Below are positions 56,473-64,000 of a DNA stretch of 64,000 bases, one piece after another (position 1 is the first letter of the stretch; each line of letters opens with the position of its first letter). The notes under the pieces were generated by a model that searched no databases, was not told the DNA's origin, and saw only the letters and a program-made list of their open reading frames with translations. A program made the position numbers and the translations under genes. Origin of the DNA: Firmicutes bacterium UBA7510 (GTDB lineage: Bacteria > Bacillota > Clostridia > Tissierellales > Sedimentibacteraceae); NCBI GenBank assembly GCA_002479485.1, contig DLNM01000054.1:1285-65284 (forward strand), read 5' to 3'.

Positions 56473-56490
56473 AGATTATATAATCTACTT
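56473..56490. other. hairpin in the leader of the peptide genes
   Basis: GTAGATTAT and ATAATCTAC form a perfect 18-bp palindrome 13 bases before the first peptide's start codon. Confidence 0.45.
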
Positions 56491-56521
56491 CCTCCTTTTA
56501 TAAAATATTAATATTAATGCC

Positions 56522-56551
56522 AATATACTAGAATATCTTTCCTAGTATATT
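56522..56551 (-). other. hairpin at the end of the tadC-like gene
   Basis: AATATACTAG and CTAGTATATT form a 10-bp perfect stem that begins at the stop codon. It may be a processing site separating the machinery genes from the pilin-like genes. Confidence 0.5.
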
Positions 56552-57441
56552 TAAAAAGCAATAGTATTTGATGTAACTAAGTTTAAAACAATCATTAAAA
56601 AATTTAAAAGTATAATAAAACATAATGCAGTCGGGACTATATACATTAGATTAGAATAAAATTCTTCTGTATTGTTTTTATGAGCTAAATTTTCCTTTCT
56701 TACCCTATCCTCCAATAGCTTAAGTTGATTTATAACCTTTGATGGCTCAATTCGGTCTAGCTCAATTAATATATATGCCAAGTCTTTGCCAAGGCTTGTA
56801 TCAATTTCACTTATAAACGCGTTTCTAGCCTGTTCTTCCCTACCTTGGTCAAGATATGAAATCATTTTTATGAAAGCTATCTTTGTATACTTAGCAAATC
56901 TAACCACTCTAGATAGCATATGTGACAGTGTAGTAGGTTCATCTCTTTGTGATATAGCAATATTTTGTAGCTGTATAATAATACTAGATAGTTCTACGTC
57001 TTGTTTTTTCTTATATTCGTCGTTAAAAAACCTCATAGCATGTCCAAATAAAGTCCAATGTTTACCCAACTTTATTTTCGGATTAGTAGCAAAGAATATC
57101 AAACATAAAATAAAAATTGTAGATATTGAAATTGTAGAATTAAAAGCTTTCAATACTAATATATACAGTATTATTAAAAAAATTGAATATCTTCCTAGTT
57201 GATATCTTTTATAGTGATTTACAAAAGATATTTTAAAGCCTGAATCAATAAACTCTTGTTCTATTTTGTCATTGTATAGCATCCTGTTGAAATCATTTTT
57301 TAAATTAATTAATACAAATCTGCTAGATTTTTTACTTCTGTTTAAGCCTTGAAAAAACAATAAATTTATACCAGTATAAAAAAGCGTTGTAAATATAATA
57401 ATGGCCAAAACAGAATAAGGTTCAAATTGAAATCTCAACAA
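56551..57441 (-). CDS. TadC-like platform membrane protein
   Basis: Membrane protein of 296 residues. The TMs are arranged as one at the N-terminus (SVLAIIIFTTLFYTGINLLF), one pair in the middle (about residues 85-120) and one at the C-terminus (VPTALCFIILLNFLMIVLNLV), with cytoplasmic stretches between. This matches type II secretion F-domain (T2SSF) platform proteins of Tad loci by layout and position next to tadA- and tadB-like genes; sequence identity to the family cannot be judged by eye. Translation starts at TTG (57441) eight bases after AGGAGG. Confidence 0.6.
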   Translation of the reverse strand: MLRFQFEPYSVLAIIIFTTLFYTGINLLFFQGLNRSKKSSRFVLINLKNDFNRMLYNDKIEQEFIDSGFKISFVNHYKRYQLGRYSIFLIILYILVLKAFNSTISISTIFILCLIFFATNPKIKLGKHWTLFGHAMRFFNDEYKKKQDVELSSIIIQLQNIAISQRDEPTTLSHMLSRVVRFAKYTKIAFIKMISYLDQGREEQARNAFISEIDTSLGKDLAYILIELDRIEPSKVINQLKLLEDRVRKENLAHKNNTEEFYSNLMYIVPTALCFIILLNFLMIVLNLVTSNTIAF

Positions 57442-57453
57442 TTATAACACCTC

Positions 57454-58416
57454 CTAGAAATCAAACTTCCTTCTATTATAAAAATATTCGCATAGATAAC
57501 ATAAAACAAATAAAAATACAATTAGTATGAAGTACTTAATGCCTTGACCTGTAAATTGATTGTACAAGTAATCATTTAATGTTATTCCAAACATTTTAAT
57601 ACTTATGATTATCATACAAATGTATAGAATAGGTGCTAAGTATTTTCCCATTGCAAATCCTTCATTGTTCAACCTTTTACCAACGCTTTGAGTTTCATTA
57701 ATTATAACTAATTGATCTATAATGCCATTTAAACTAAGAGTAATATTTAATTTATTTGAAGTAGCGAAAAATATAGAATCTGAAAGCATCCTAATCCAAT
57801 TCGTGTTTACGCTAAATGTAAATTCATCTAGTATTTTAATCAATTCATCATCTGTTTTATACTCCTTAATCCTCATTGATAATCTAATTAAATATCTCCT
57901 ACATAATATACTTTCGTCTAAATTTACAATTGTAGCATCTATAGCTTCTTGTATATTATCGTTATGTATTCTATATTGATTTAATAGCTCAGTTATTACA
58001 ATTGTAGCTTCATAGCTTCCTTCACGTTGAGTGTTATAAAGCTTAACTAAAAGCATAATAAATGGAACAAGTGCAAGTATAAATGATGGGATAAAGGATA
58101 TTACAAATGCTCTTATTAAGTCATACATTACAATATTATATCTAAATATTACTATAAAAAATGAAACAAATATAAATATTGTTTTGAAGTAGAAATTATA
58201 AACTTTAGATTCAATTTCCCTATCATCATATATGTCGGTTATAGAAAAAAATATCTTTTTAAAATATTCATACATAGCTGTTTTTTTCCTTTTTCTATGC
58301 AAATATCTCATAAATGACTTTAAGCTATTTTCTATAGATTTTTGAAAAATTAAATAAATTGAAAACAATATTAAAAAATATATTATTATATTGACTATAA
58401 AAATTATTTTAGACAA
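57454..58416 (-). CDS. TadB-like platform membrane protein
   Basis: Membrane protein of about 320 residues with an N-terminal TM (IIFIVNIIIYFLILFSIYLIF), two central TMs (about residues 75-130) and two near the C-terminus, the usual TadB/T2SSF layout. GGAGG lies nine bases before a TTG at 58416, which I take as the start. A longer GTG-initiated frame up to 58464 runs through the palindrome at 58443-58467 and is not favoured. Pairs with the TadC-like protein encoded 12 bp downstream. Confidence 0.62.
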   Translation of the reverse strand: MSKIIFIVNIIIYFLILFSIYLIFQKSIENSLKSFMRYLHRKRKKTAMYEYFKKIFFSITDIYDDREIESKVYNFYFKTIFIFVSFFIVIFRYNIVMYDLIRAFVISFIPSFILALVPFIMLLVKLYNTQREGSYEATIVITELLNQYRIHNDNIQEAIDATIVNLDESILCRRYLIRLSMRIKEYKTDDELIKILDEFTFSVNTNWIRMLSDSIFFATSNKLNITLSLNGIIDQLVIINETQSVGKRLNNEGFAMGKYLAPILYICMIIISIKMFGITLNDYLYNQFTGQGIKYFILIVFLFVLCYLCEYFYNRRKFDF

Positions 58417-58442
58417 TTTTAACCTCCAGTGAATTTTTTCAC

Positions 58443-58467
58443 AGCGTGAAACATAGCATTTCACGCT
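58443..58467 (-). other. intercistronic hairpin before the tadB-like gene
   Basis: AGCGTGAAA and TTTCACGCT are perfectly complementary around a seven-base loop, between the tadA-like and tadB-like genes. Confidence 0.5.
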
Positions 58468-58469
58468 TC

Positions 58470-59930
58470 CTACCTGCTATAAAATGGCTTAAGTGGTTTA
58501 GAGTATTCGTCGCTCATAGGATATAGCATTTCTAGTTTTTTCAATTCATTGCACATAGTTTTAAATGCCTCGTAGTTTTGCTCTATACCAATGTTTTCCA
58601 TATCCTTTGTTATACAATAGTTATAGCTCCAACTATCATCTAAAACACTGTATTTACAAAGTGTATGTATAAAAATTTCATAGGTATGCGGGTTATATTC
58701 AAAAACATATATTCCTTCAAGCCTTTTCTTTGCTTTATGTTGTGGATAGTTTATAAAATGTAGGCTCATTGTAAATGCTTTTGCAACACTTATGGCCTCG
58801 TGCTGAATGTCTCCGCCAAAGGCTCTGGTTATTTCCTTTGCAAATTCATAAGGAAAGTCATGTGGTGTGTTAATATGGGCAGTCAGTTTACATCTTCTTG
58901 TTCCAACACTTGCACTTTTTAAACCTATATCATAGGCATATGCGTCCCTAGCTTCAGCCATGATTACATAGTCTGCATCACTTCTCATTATTGATGATCT
59001 AATTCTTGCAAGTTTTTCCTCTGTATCAGCGACAAGAGATATAATAGGCGCATTAGATAGAATTTGTTCAATTGGGACTTCTGGTCTTGTTTCGACAATT
59101 AACCCTTCTTCAAAATTGCTTTCATAATTAAGCCATGTGCTTAGTTGAGTAGTTTTACTTGTTCTTACAGCTCCTGTAAATACCATATTATATCCAATTT
59201 TAGCTGTTGCTTGGCAAAATTTTAGTATATCATGCGGATAAGTACCTAACTCAATTTGTTTTTCAAATGTATAATCCTTTACTGGAAACTTACGAAATAT
59301 TATAGTGTCAGAGTTTTTTCTTGTAACGTTTTCACCAAATATTTTTATTCTTTCTCCAGTTACCATTTCTATATCCGGAACATCATTATCAAGTCTAACT
59401 CTAAAGTCATTTGATAAAAGTGCTCTTCTTAGTTGCTCTCTTCTTTCAGAGCTTATGGTTTGTGGCATCAAAGTCATCTTTCCATTAACCATAAAAAATA
59501 TTTTATCTCCAATAATTTTAGCAGTTGATGAATTTTTAAGCTCTTCAGTTATGCCATTGTACCACTGCGCTATACCTGCTAACCCCCATATTTCATGAAA
59601 TACGGCATCTGGCAAATTAAAATACCAACCAGGAAATTCTTCATTTAATAAATTGTTAGTTTTTAAATATTCTTCTATCTTATCCTTGTAGTAATTAACC
59701 TCTTCAGTGTACCCTATTATTGCTTTTTTTTGCCTTTCTAAATCATCTACACCTATTTTTAAATTATTAAAATGATTTAGTACTTCTTGACATAAAATCA
59801 TAAATTTATCCTTTTCTTTTTTTGTGTATAAGGATGAATAAATTTTATTAATTTTATGCTCACATGCTTTTTCATTTAATAGATCTCTTAAATAATATGG
59901 CTGTTTGCATGAATTCTTAATACTTTCCAT
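58470..59930 (-). CDS. TadA/CpaF-like assembly ATPase with altered Walker A
   Basis: Protein of 486 residues of the secretion ATPase (GspE/VirB11/TadA) family by layout. The P-loop is at residues 253-260, GAVRTSKT, where the Gly before the catalytic Lys is Ser. The Walker B-like region is DYVIMAEARDAYAYDIGLKS, retaining the Glu. The segment I would expect as a T-HANS motif reads LTAHINTPHDFPYEFAKEIT. These departures suggest a modified or slower ATPase. It lies between CpaE-like and TadB-like genes, the usual Tad order, and would power fibre assembly at the inner face of the membrane. Confidence 0.8.
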   Translation of the reverse strand: MESIKNSCKQPYYLRDLLNEKACEHKINKIYSSLYTKKEKDKFMILCQEVLNHFNNLKIGVDDLERQKKAIIGYTEEVNYYKDKIEEYLKTNNLLNEEFPGWYFNLPDAVFHEIWGLAGIAQWYNGITEELKNSSTAKIIGDKIFFMVNGKMTLMPQTISSERREQLRRALLSNDFRVRLDNDVPDIEMVTGERIKIFGENVTRKNSDTIIFRKFPVKDYTFEKQIELGTYPHDILKFCQATAKIGYNMVFTGAVRTSKTTQLSTWLNYESNFEEGLIVETRPEVPIEQILSNAPIISLVADTEEKLARIRSSIMRSDADYVIMAEARDAYAYDIGLKSASVGTRRCKLTAHINTPHDFPYEFAKEITRAFGGDIQHEAISVAKAFTMSLHFINYPQHKAKKRLEGIYVFEYNPHTYEIFIHTLCKYSVLDDSWSYNYCITKDMENIGIEQNYEAFKTMCNELKKLEMLYPMSDEYSKPLKPFYSR

Positions 59931-59939
59931 ATATTTTAC

Positions 59940-61073
59940 CTACCTTCCAATAAAGCTTAAAAATCTCTTCTTATTTAACTCATTTATTTCTAAACCACAT
60001 TTTTTCTCGATATATTTTACTATGGTAAGTATCACATTTTTGTAATTTTTTTCTGTCTCAAACATTGAAATGCTTTTTTCAATTGCTGCTTGGTAGTAAA
60101 AATCAAGATATGGCAAAACGCCGATTATTGGTAATTGATATTTATCAGCAAGCTCATCTTTTTTAGGTAGTACACTATTTTGTATATATTTATTTAGCAT
60201 TAAAAATTTAAAATCACTGATTTTTAAATATTCTAATACCTGATTTTTTCCTTTTATGAACATTTCATAGGATTTAGGCATCTGATCGGTTATTAAAATT
60301 CTATTATCTGAATTTATTAATGCGCTATATGTCATTCTCAAAGATAGATTCATCGTATTTCCAGCATCAATTATTACAAAATCAAAATTATCCTTGCATA
60401 AATTTATCAATGAATTAATTTCATTTTGATGGTAATATACATTTTCCTCTAATGAAATTTCTCCTTTTAACATGAAAAAATTGGGAGCATACTGATAACA
60501 ATTTTCCTTTAAGCTTGATGCTGTTAAGAAGTTATTTTTTAATGCTACTTTTATATCTGACAAGCAGCTTTTATTAGATGTGGAATCAATCCAATCAAAT
60601 CCAGTTTGTCCATCTAAAAACAGCATAAGAACAGATTTATTTTTATGTCTTTTAGATAAATTATATGCTACTGATTGAGCTATACTTGTTGTACCAACCT
60701 TGCTATCTGTACCAAAAAAAGTAAATACATTATTTTTATTATTGGTTTTAAATATCCTATTTAAAATTATTTCTTGAATTTGAGTAATGGTTCTTTTTGG
60801 AGGTACGATATATATTTTTTTAAGCTCTAATATACTTGAATCAATTTTCTCTATTGTAGAAGCGTCATCCTGACTCGATAAATAAAAGCACATAATATCG
60901 TTAGCTTTTAATGATAAAAGCTTATTTAAGCTTATGATTTTATTGCTTACAACTAAAATATCTCCATCGTTATCACTTAATTCATCTTCATCAATTGATT
61001 TTACATTTAAAGCGCTGATTTCTTTTAGTTTGTTAATAAGTTCAAAATCATTGCTTATTATATTTAACTTCAT
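59940..61073 (-). CDS. CpaE/TadZ-like MinD-family protein
   Basis: Protein of 377 residues. A receiver-like N-terminal region (about 1-105) without an obvious phospho-Asp pocket is followed by a ParA/MinD-type domain. The deviant P-loop reads GTDSKVGTTS (residues 121-130), lacking the usual second Lys, as is common in TadZ/CpaE proteins, followed by LMLFLDGQTGFDW and FDFVIIDAGN. TadZ places the Tad machine at the pole. A second such protein is encoded at 61857-63392. Confidence 0.78.
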   Translation of the reverse strand: MKLNIISNDFELINKLKEISALNVKSIDEDELSDNDGDILVVSNKIISLNKLLSLKANDIMCFYLSSQDDASTIEKIDSSILELKKIYIVPPKRTITQIQEIILNRIFKTNNKNNVFTFFGTDSKVGTTSIAQSVAYNLSKRHKNKSVLMLFLDGQTGFDWIDSTSNKSCLSDIKVALKNNFLTASSLKENCYQYAPNFFMLKGEISLEENVYYHQNEINSLINLCKDNFDFVIIDAGNTMNLSLRMTYSALINSDNRILITDQMPKSYEMFIKGKNQVLEYLKISDFKFLMLNKYIQNSVLPKKDELADKYQLPIIGVLPYLDFYYQAAIEKSISMFETEKNYKNVILTIVKYIEKKCGLEINELNKKRFLSFIGR

Positions 61074-61084
61074 ATATGCTCCCC

Positions 61085-61756
61085 CTATTTATATAAAAGT
61101 GCAAAGGTATATCCGTTACTTGAATATTCCTTTAGCATTTCTAATTCTTTATCAGTTATAACTACTTCTATGACACTAATAGTAGATGAACCTACAAGTC
61201 TATCAATATCCAAACTCTCAACCTCTCTATTTGTATTGTCTTTTACATAAGCTACAGTAGTATTGAAAACATATAATTTTTCTTCCGACTTATTATCCTT
61301 AGCTTTTACTATTTGATTTTCAGTATTATCAGTGTTACTTTTTATAGCATACAAGTATACTTTATCTTTTCTTCTTAAAGTTTCTGGGTACGAATGAATC
61401 CACTCGTTAGGTAACTTCATGATTTTTTCATCATCATCTAAAACAAATTCTGGTGAGTCAAAAAATTCTCCCACTAGTTGTGTTTTAGCCGGTATATAAT
61501 GTTTTGCTTCAAAACCTATTATTTCACTCTTTTTATTAATAGAATTTTTTATATGATTGTTAACATCAATCTTTATTATATTTAGCATATCATCTGTTAT
61601 TAAAGTCCCCTTTTGTACATCTTCTTTAAGAACAACTACACTTTCATATAATAGTTCACTTCTTCCCACAAACTCCCAAAATATAAAAAATGCTATTGCT
61701 AAAAATAAAAAGAATATTCCCATTAACTTTTTATTTTTCTTATAAAATTTTTTCAT
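61085..61756 (-). CDS. CpaB/RcpC-like SAF-domain protein
   Basis: Protein of 223 residues with an N-terminal TM (KLMGIFFLFLAIAFFIFWEF) and a SAF-type domain (VVVLKEDVQKGTLITDDMLN then GFEAKHYIPAKTQLVGEFF). CpaB/RcpC proteins are periplasmic or wall-side components of Tad pilus assembly. GGAGG precedes the ATG. It lies 11 bp before the CpaE-like gene on the same transcript. Confidence 0.78.
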   Translation of the reverse strand: MKKFYKKNKKLMGIFFLFLAIAFFIFWEFVGRSELLYESVVVLKEDVQKGTLITDDMLNIIKIDVNNHIKNSINKKSEIIGFEAKHYIPAKTQLVGEFFDSPEFVLDDDEKIMKLPNEWIHSYPETLRRKDKVYLYAIKSNTDNTENQIVKAKDNKSEEKLYVFNTTVAYVKDNTNREVESLDIDRLVGSSTISVIEVVITDKELEMLKEYSSNGYTFALLYK

Positions 61757-61796
61757 TTACTTCCTCCATTACACCGCTTAACGGCTTATAATTGAT

Positions 61797-61849
61797 GAAA
61801 AATCGTTTTTTGATTTTTCCATAGAGTGAAGAATGTTTTTCTTCACTCT
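61797..61849 (-). other. two intercistronic hairpins
   Basis: GAAAAATC/GATTTTTC (61797-61804 and 61812-61819) and AGAGTGAAGAA/TTCTTCACTCT (61823-61833 and 61839-61849) fill the 100-bp gap between the first two genes of the Tad-like operon. Confidence 0.5.
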
Positions 61850-61856
61850 TTTCCCC

Positions 61857-63392
61857 CTACATATTTTTTAGCTTGTTTATTAATTTTTTATTTTTATAAG
61901 TTTTTTGTTCATAAATTTCCTTTGGCACTATTATTTTTAAAAGTTTATTAAAGGCTGGATATAATTCATTTTTAACATCAGAAATATTACACGGGAGGTC
62001 GGCTTCATAAACAGCCTTATAAATATATTTAGAATTGATATAAGGTATATATGCTATTGGTTTAACATTTAAAAAGCTAAGTAAATCATTATTATCTATG
62101 CCATTACTGTATTTGTTAACTATATATTCGATATGAATTCCCTTTTCTTCTTGTAATGATTTTATTTTCTCAAAATATTCAAAGCTATTTAAAACATTAG
62201 GTATCATAGGATCTATCACTACTAAAATCATATAAAACTGTTCTATTATATTAATAATATAAGGCTCAAAAAGCTTGTACCCTAAATCTACAATATTTAG
62301 AGATGATGATTTTGGCATATATAAAAGTCTCATCATTTTAGTTGCATCCCAATTATCAATTTGATATCTAGTAGCATCAGTAATTATCCAATATATGTTG
62401 CTATTTTTAGCATGAACATAATAATTGCCTTGCGGTGATTTATTTTCGTTTATTATATGTGCATATGATGTAAAATCAATTAAATTCTCGCCACATAACG
62501 CATTTAAGCCAAGATAGTAATACATATATGGCTGCATAGTAGGTAGCTCAATAACTGAAACCTTCATAAATTCAGACATAGCCTTAGAAAAATTCATGGT
62601 AAAAAAGGTCGCCCCAGCACCTTGTGATAAATTTACTACTCCAATATTTTTTGAATTTACTGGAATAAGTTTTATTTCATCTATACTATTTTTGTCTAAT
62701 GAAATAAACTTTTTTTGCTTATCATAATCCAATAAATTTTCTTTAACTCTTTGATACTGCAAGTAAAATCTTGGGATACATAAAAGCTTTTCAATAGTTT
62801 TAGATGGCAACTGTGCTATTAACATTCTAATTTCGAAATCATTAAAATTTTCTGCCATATTATTAAATTCATCTGCAAGCAACTCTTCATCGTCTTCATA
62901 TAACTTAGCTAACTCAATAACCTTGCTTATAGTAGTTTTATTAATATTAATGTTTTCCTCATCGTGGAAATTTATATTATAATAATTTCTAGCTTCTATA
63001 AAGCTCCTACCTTTTATAATTATGTTAGCAAACTTTTCAATGGAAAGATTGATTGCATCCTCACCAAAAAAGCAATTATACAAACCCTTTTTATATAATT
63101 GTTCACTATAATATTTTCTCTTTGATTCATCAAAAATACAAATAACCTTTAAATTTTCAAACACTAAAAAATTGCACAAATAATCAACTGTAATTGGATT
63201 TTCCGCACTAAAAAATTCTTGTATGATAATACAATCAAACATATTTAATCTTTCATATGAAATTAAGCTAGAATAATCGGTAATATGCTCAATTTGAAAT
63301 GTATAGTCTTTATCTTGACTATAGTTTTTAAGACTTGAAATAACAGCTTCAATATTATTGGCAAAGCAAAATAAAAGTTTATATTCCCTCAT
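61857..63392 (-). CDS. second CpaE-like P-loop protein
   Basis: Protein of 511 residues. It has an N-terminal receiver-like region (about 1-135), an acidic helical linker (about 155-225) and a MinD-type domain with a deviant P-loop SQGAGAT (residues 256-262), then SSSLNIVDLGYKL and MILVVIDPMIPN. The second Lys of MinD P-loops is again absent. It is the first gene of the Tad-like operon. Two CpaE-like proteins in one operon is unusual; this one is longer and may be a regulator or partner of the other. Confidence 0.7.
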   Translation of the reverse strand: MREYKLLFCFANNIEAVISSLKNYSQDKDYTFQIEHITDYSSLISYERLNMFDCIIIQEFFSAENPITVDYLCNFLVFENLKVICIFDESKRKYYSEQLYKKGLYNCFFGEDAINLSIEKFANIIIKGRSFIEARNYYNINFHDEENININKTTISKVIELAKLYEDDEELLADEFNNMAENFNDFEIRMLIAQLPSKTIEKLLCIPRFYLQYQRVKENLLDYDKQKKFISLDKNSIDEIKLIPVNSKNIGVVNLSQGAGATFFTMNFSKAMSEFMKVSVIELPTMQPYMYYYLGLNALCGENLIDFTSYAHIINENKSPQGNYYVHAKNSNIYWIITDATRYQIDNWDATKMMRLLYMPKSSSLNIVDLGYKLFEPYIINIIEQFYMILVVIDPMIPNVLNSFEYFEKIKSLQEEKGIHIEYIVNKYSNGIDNNDLLSFLNVKPIAYIPYINSKYIYKAVYEADLPCNISDVKNELYPAFNKLLKIIVPKEIYEQKTYKNKKLINKLKNM

Positions 63393-63494
63393 ATAACCTT
63401 ATAATTTAAAAGAAAAGACTCATGTCTTCTTTCCTTAAATTTTCCCCCGTCTTTGATATATAATAATATTTTACAACATTTTACATTATTATGC

Positions 63495-63533
63495 AATATA
63501 TTACAATTTTTTTAGTGCGTCAAATTTCGACAA
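63495..63533 (-). promoter_or_regulatory. probable promoter of the Tad-like operon with an adjacent Spo0A-like box
   Basis: On the minus strand TTGACG (63518-63523) and TATATT (63495-63500) are 17 bases apart. TTGTCGAA (63526-63533), a match to the Spo0A box, lies directly upstream of the -35. The leader to the first gene is about 100 nt. Confidence 0.5.
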
Positions 63534-63548
63534 GAGACACTACATAAA

Positions 63549-63574
63549 AAAACACAAAGCAATGTTTGTGTTTT
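63549..63574 (-). terminator. intrinsic terminator of the amidohydrolase gene
   Basis: AAAACACAAA and TTTGTGTTTT form a perfect 10-bp stem followed on the minus strand by more T. Confidence 0.8.
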
Positions 63575-63593
63575 CTTATTATTTATTAAATTT

Positions 63594-64000
63594 CTAATTG
63601 TCAAATACTATTTTTCCACCCTTTACAGTCATTACACAGTTTATGTTCTTTATTTTATCTTTTTCAACTTCAAATATGTTATCTGAAAGCACTGCAAAGT
63701 CTGCAAGCTTTTCTACTTCAAGACTTCCCTTAATATTTTCCTCATACGATGCGTAAGAACTGTTTATAGTATAGGCTCTTATAGATTCTTCAACTGTTAA
63801 GTGTTGTTCTGGTAAAAATCCATCTTCAGGCTTACCCTCTAGGTCTTTTCTTGTTACTGCACAATAGATATTTTCATAAGGATTAGGAGATTCTACAGGG
63901 CTATCAGTACCAAATGTCAATAATACACCATCATCATTTAAGGTTTTCCAATTGTAAGAATATTTAGCGCGTTCTTTTCCTACTCTTTTTTCAACCACCT
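63594..64000 (-). CDS. amidohydrolase, C-terminal part (YtcJ-like), partial
   Basis: The last 135 or so codons of a gene that continues past the right edge. The sequence LLTFGTDSPVESPNPYENIY matches the metal-Asp region of YtcJ-like amidohydrolases (amidohydrolase 3 family), followed by LTVEESIRAYTINSSYAS and the ending GSLEVEKLADFAVLSDNIFE. Members hydrolyse N-acyl or amide bonds; the substrate is unknown. Followed by the terminator at 63549-63574. Confidence 0.85.
   Translation of the reverse strand, partial: VVEKRVGKERAKYSYNWKTLNDDGVLLTFGTDSPVESPNPYENIYCAVTRKDLEGKPEDGFLPEQHLTVEESIRAYTINSSYASYEENIKGSLEVEKLADFAVLSDNIFEVEKDKIKNINCVMTVKGGKIVFDN

Noticed and set aside
58417..58464. GTG-initiated 16-codon extension of the tadB-like gene
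   Set aside because: It passes through a perfect palindrome and has AGGAAG only about two bases from the GTG; the TTG at 58416 has GGAGG at normal spacing.

Overview
The window is AT-rich, with Firmicutes-type ribosome binding sites (AGGAGG) and sigma-A promoters. It carries a CIRCE-controlled hrcA-grpE-dnaK-dnaJ operon, HPr kinase, a T-box leader ahead of leuS, SLH-domain and LTA-synthase-like surface proteins, the start of a pyruvate:ferredoxin oxidoreductase, and amino-acid fermentation genes. Together these point to a low-GC Gram-positive anaerobe of the Clostridia, probably an amino-acid fermenter. The species cannot be named from sequence reading alone. I saw no rRNA, tRNA, CRISPR array, transposase or phage gene.

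Layout. 1-8.0 kb: start of a PFOR, hprK, a CSC-motif permease, a glutaminase/monooxygenase/flavin-reductase operon, a thioesterase, secDF, and an isolated 3-aminobutyryl-CoA ammonia-lyase-like gene. 8.2-13.0 kb: heat-shock operon with promoter and perfect CIRCE. 13.2-17.8 kb: lipoprotein, typA, murI, DMT exporter. 18.0-26.5 kb: a catabolic operon (SDR dehydrogenase, two divergent glycine-decarboxylase-like subunits, an AcoX/NAD-kinase-like protein, an NhaC antiporter) behind a sigma-54 promoter, with a divergent sigma-54 activator. 26.5-37.2 kb: cold-shock gene with a terminator-like leader, DegV, YpsA-like, rlmH, a degenerate CobS-like membrane protein, MATE, LTA-synthase-like protein, leuS with T-box. 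37.3-43.8 kb: a second sigma-54 catabolic operon (cyclase/hydrolase, sodium symporter fused to two winged-helix-like domains, BKACE enzyme, thiolase) with its own activator; part of it is much richer in GC than its surroundings. 44.0-48.0 kb: ArsR regulator, a CoA-disulfide-reductase/rhodanese/TusA/DsrE fusion, a second DegV. 48.0-48.66 kb: a 655-bp gene-free region packed with long inverted repeats. 48.66-63.4 kb: a complete but divergent Tad-like (type IVc pilus/secretion) operon reading on the minus strand. 63.6-64 kb: the end of an amidohydrolase.

How the genes work together. Each sigma-54 operon pairs a transporter with enzymes expected to cleave a small carbon or amino substrate, and each lies beside a PAS-AAA-Fis activator. 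They look like substrate-induced fermentation modules. The Tad-like operon encodes two CpaE-like P-loop proteins, a SAF-domain protein, an assembly ATPase with an altered Walker A motif, two membrane platform proteins, two tiny membrane peptides, two single-span pseudopilin-like proteins, an SLH wall-anchored protein and a 1710-residue secreted protein. I infer a surface appendage or secretion machine that displays the giant protein. The most unusual items are this locus, the symporter-winged-helix fusion, the divergent P-protein operon and the palindrome-rich region at 48.0-48.66 kb.
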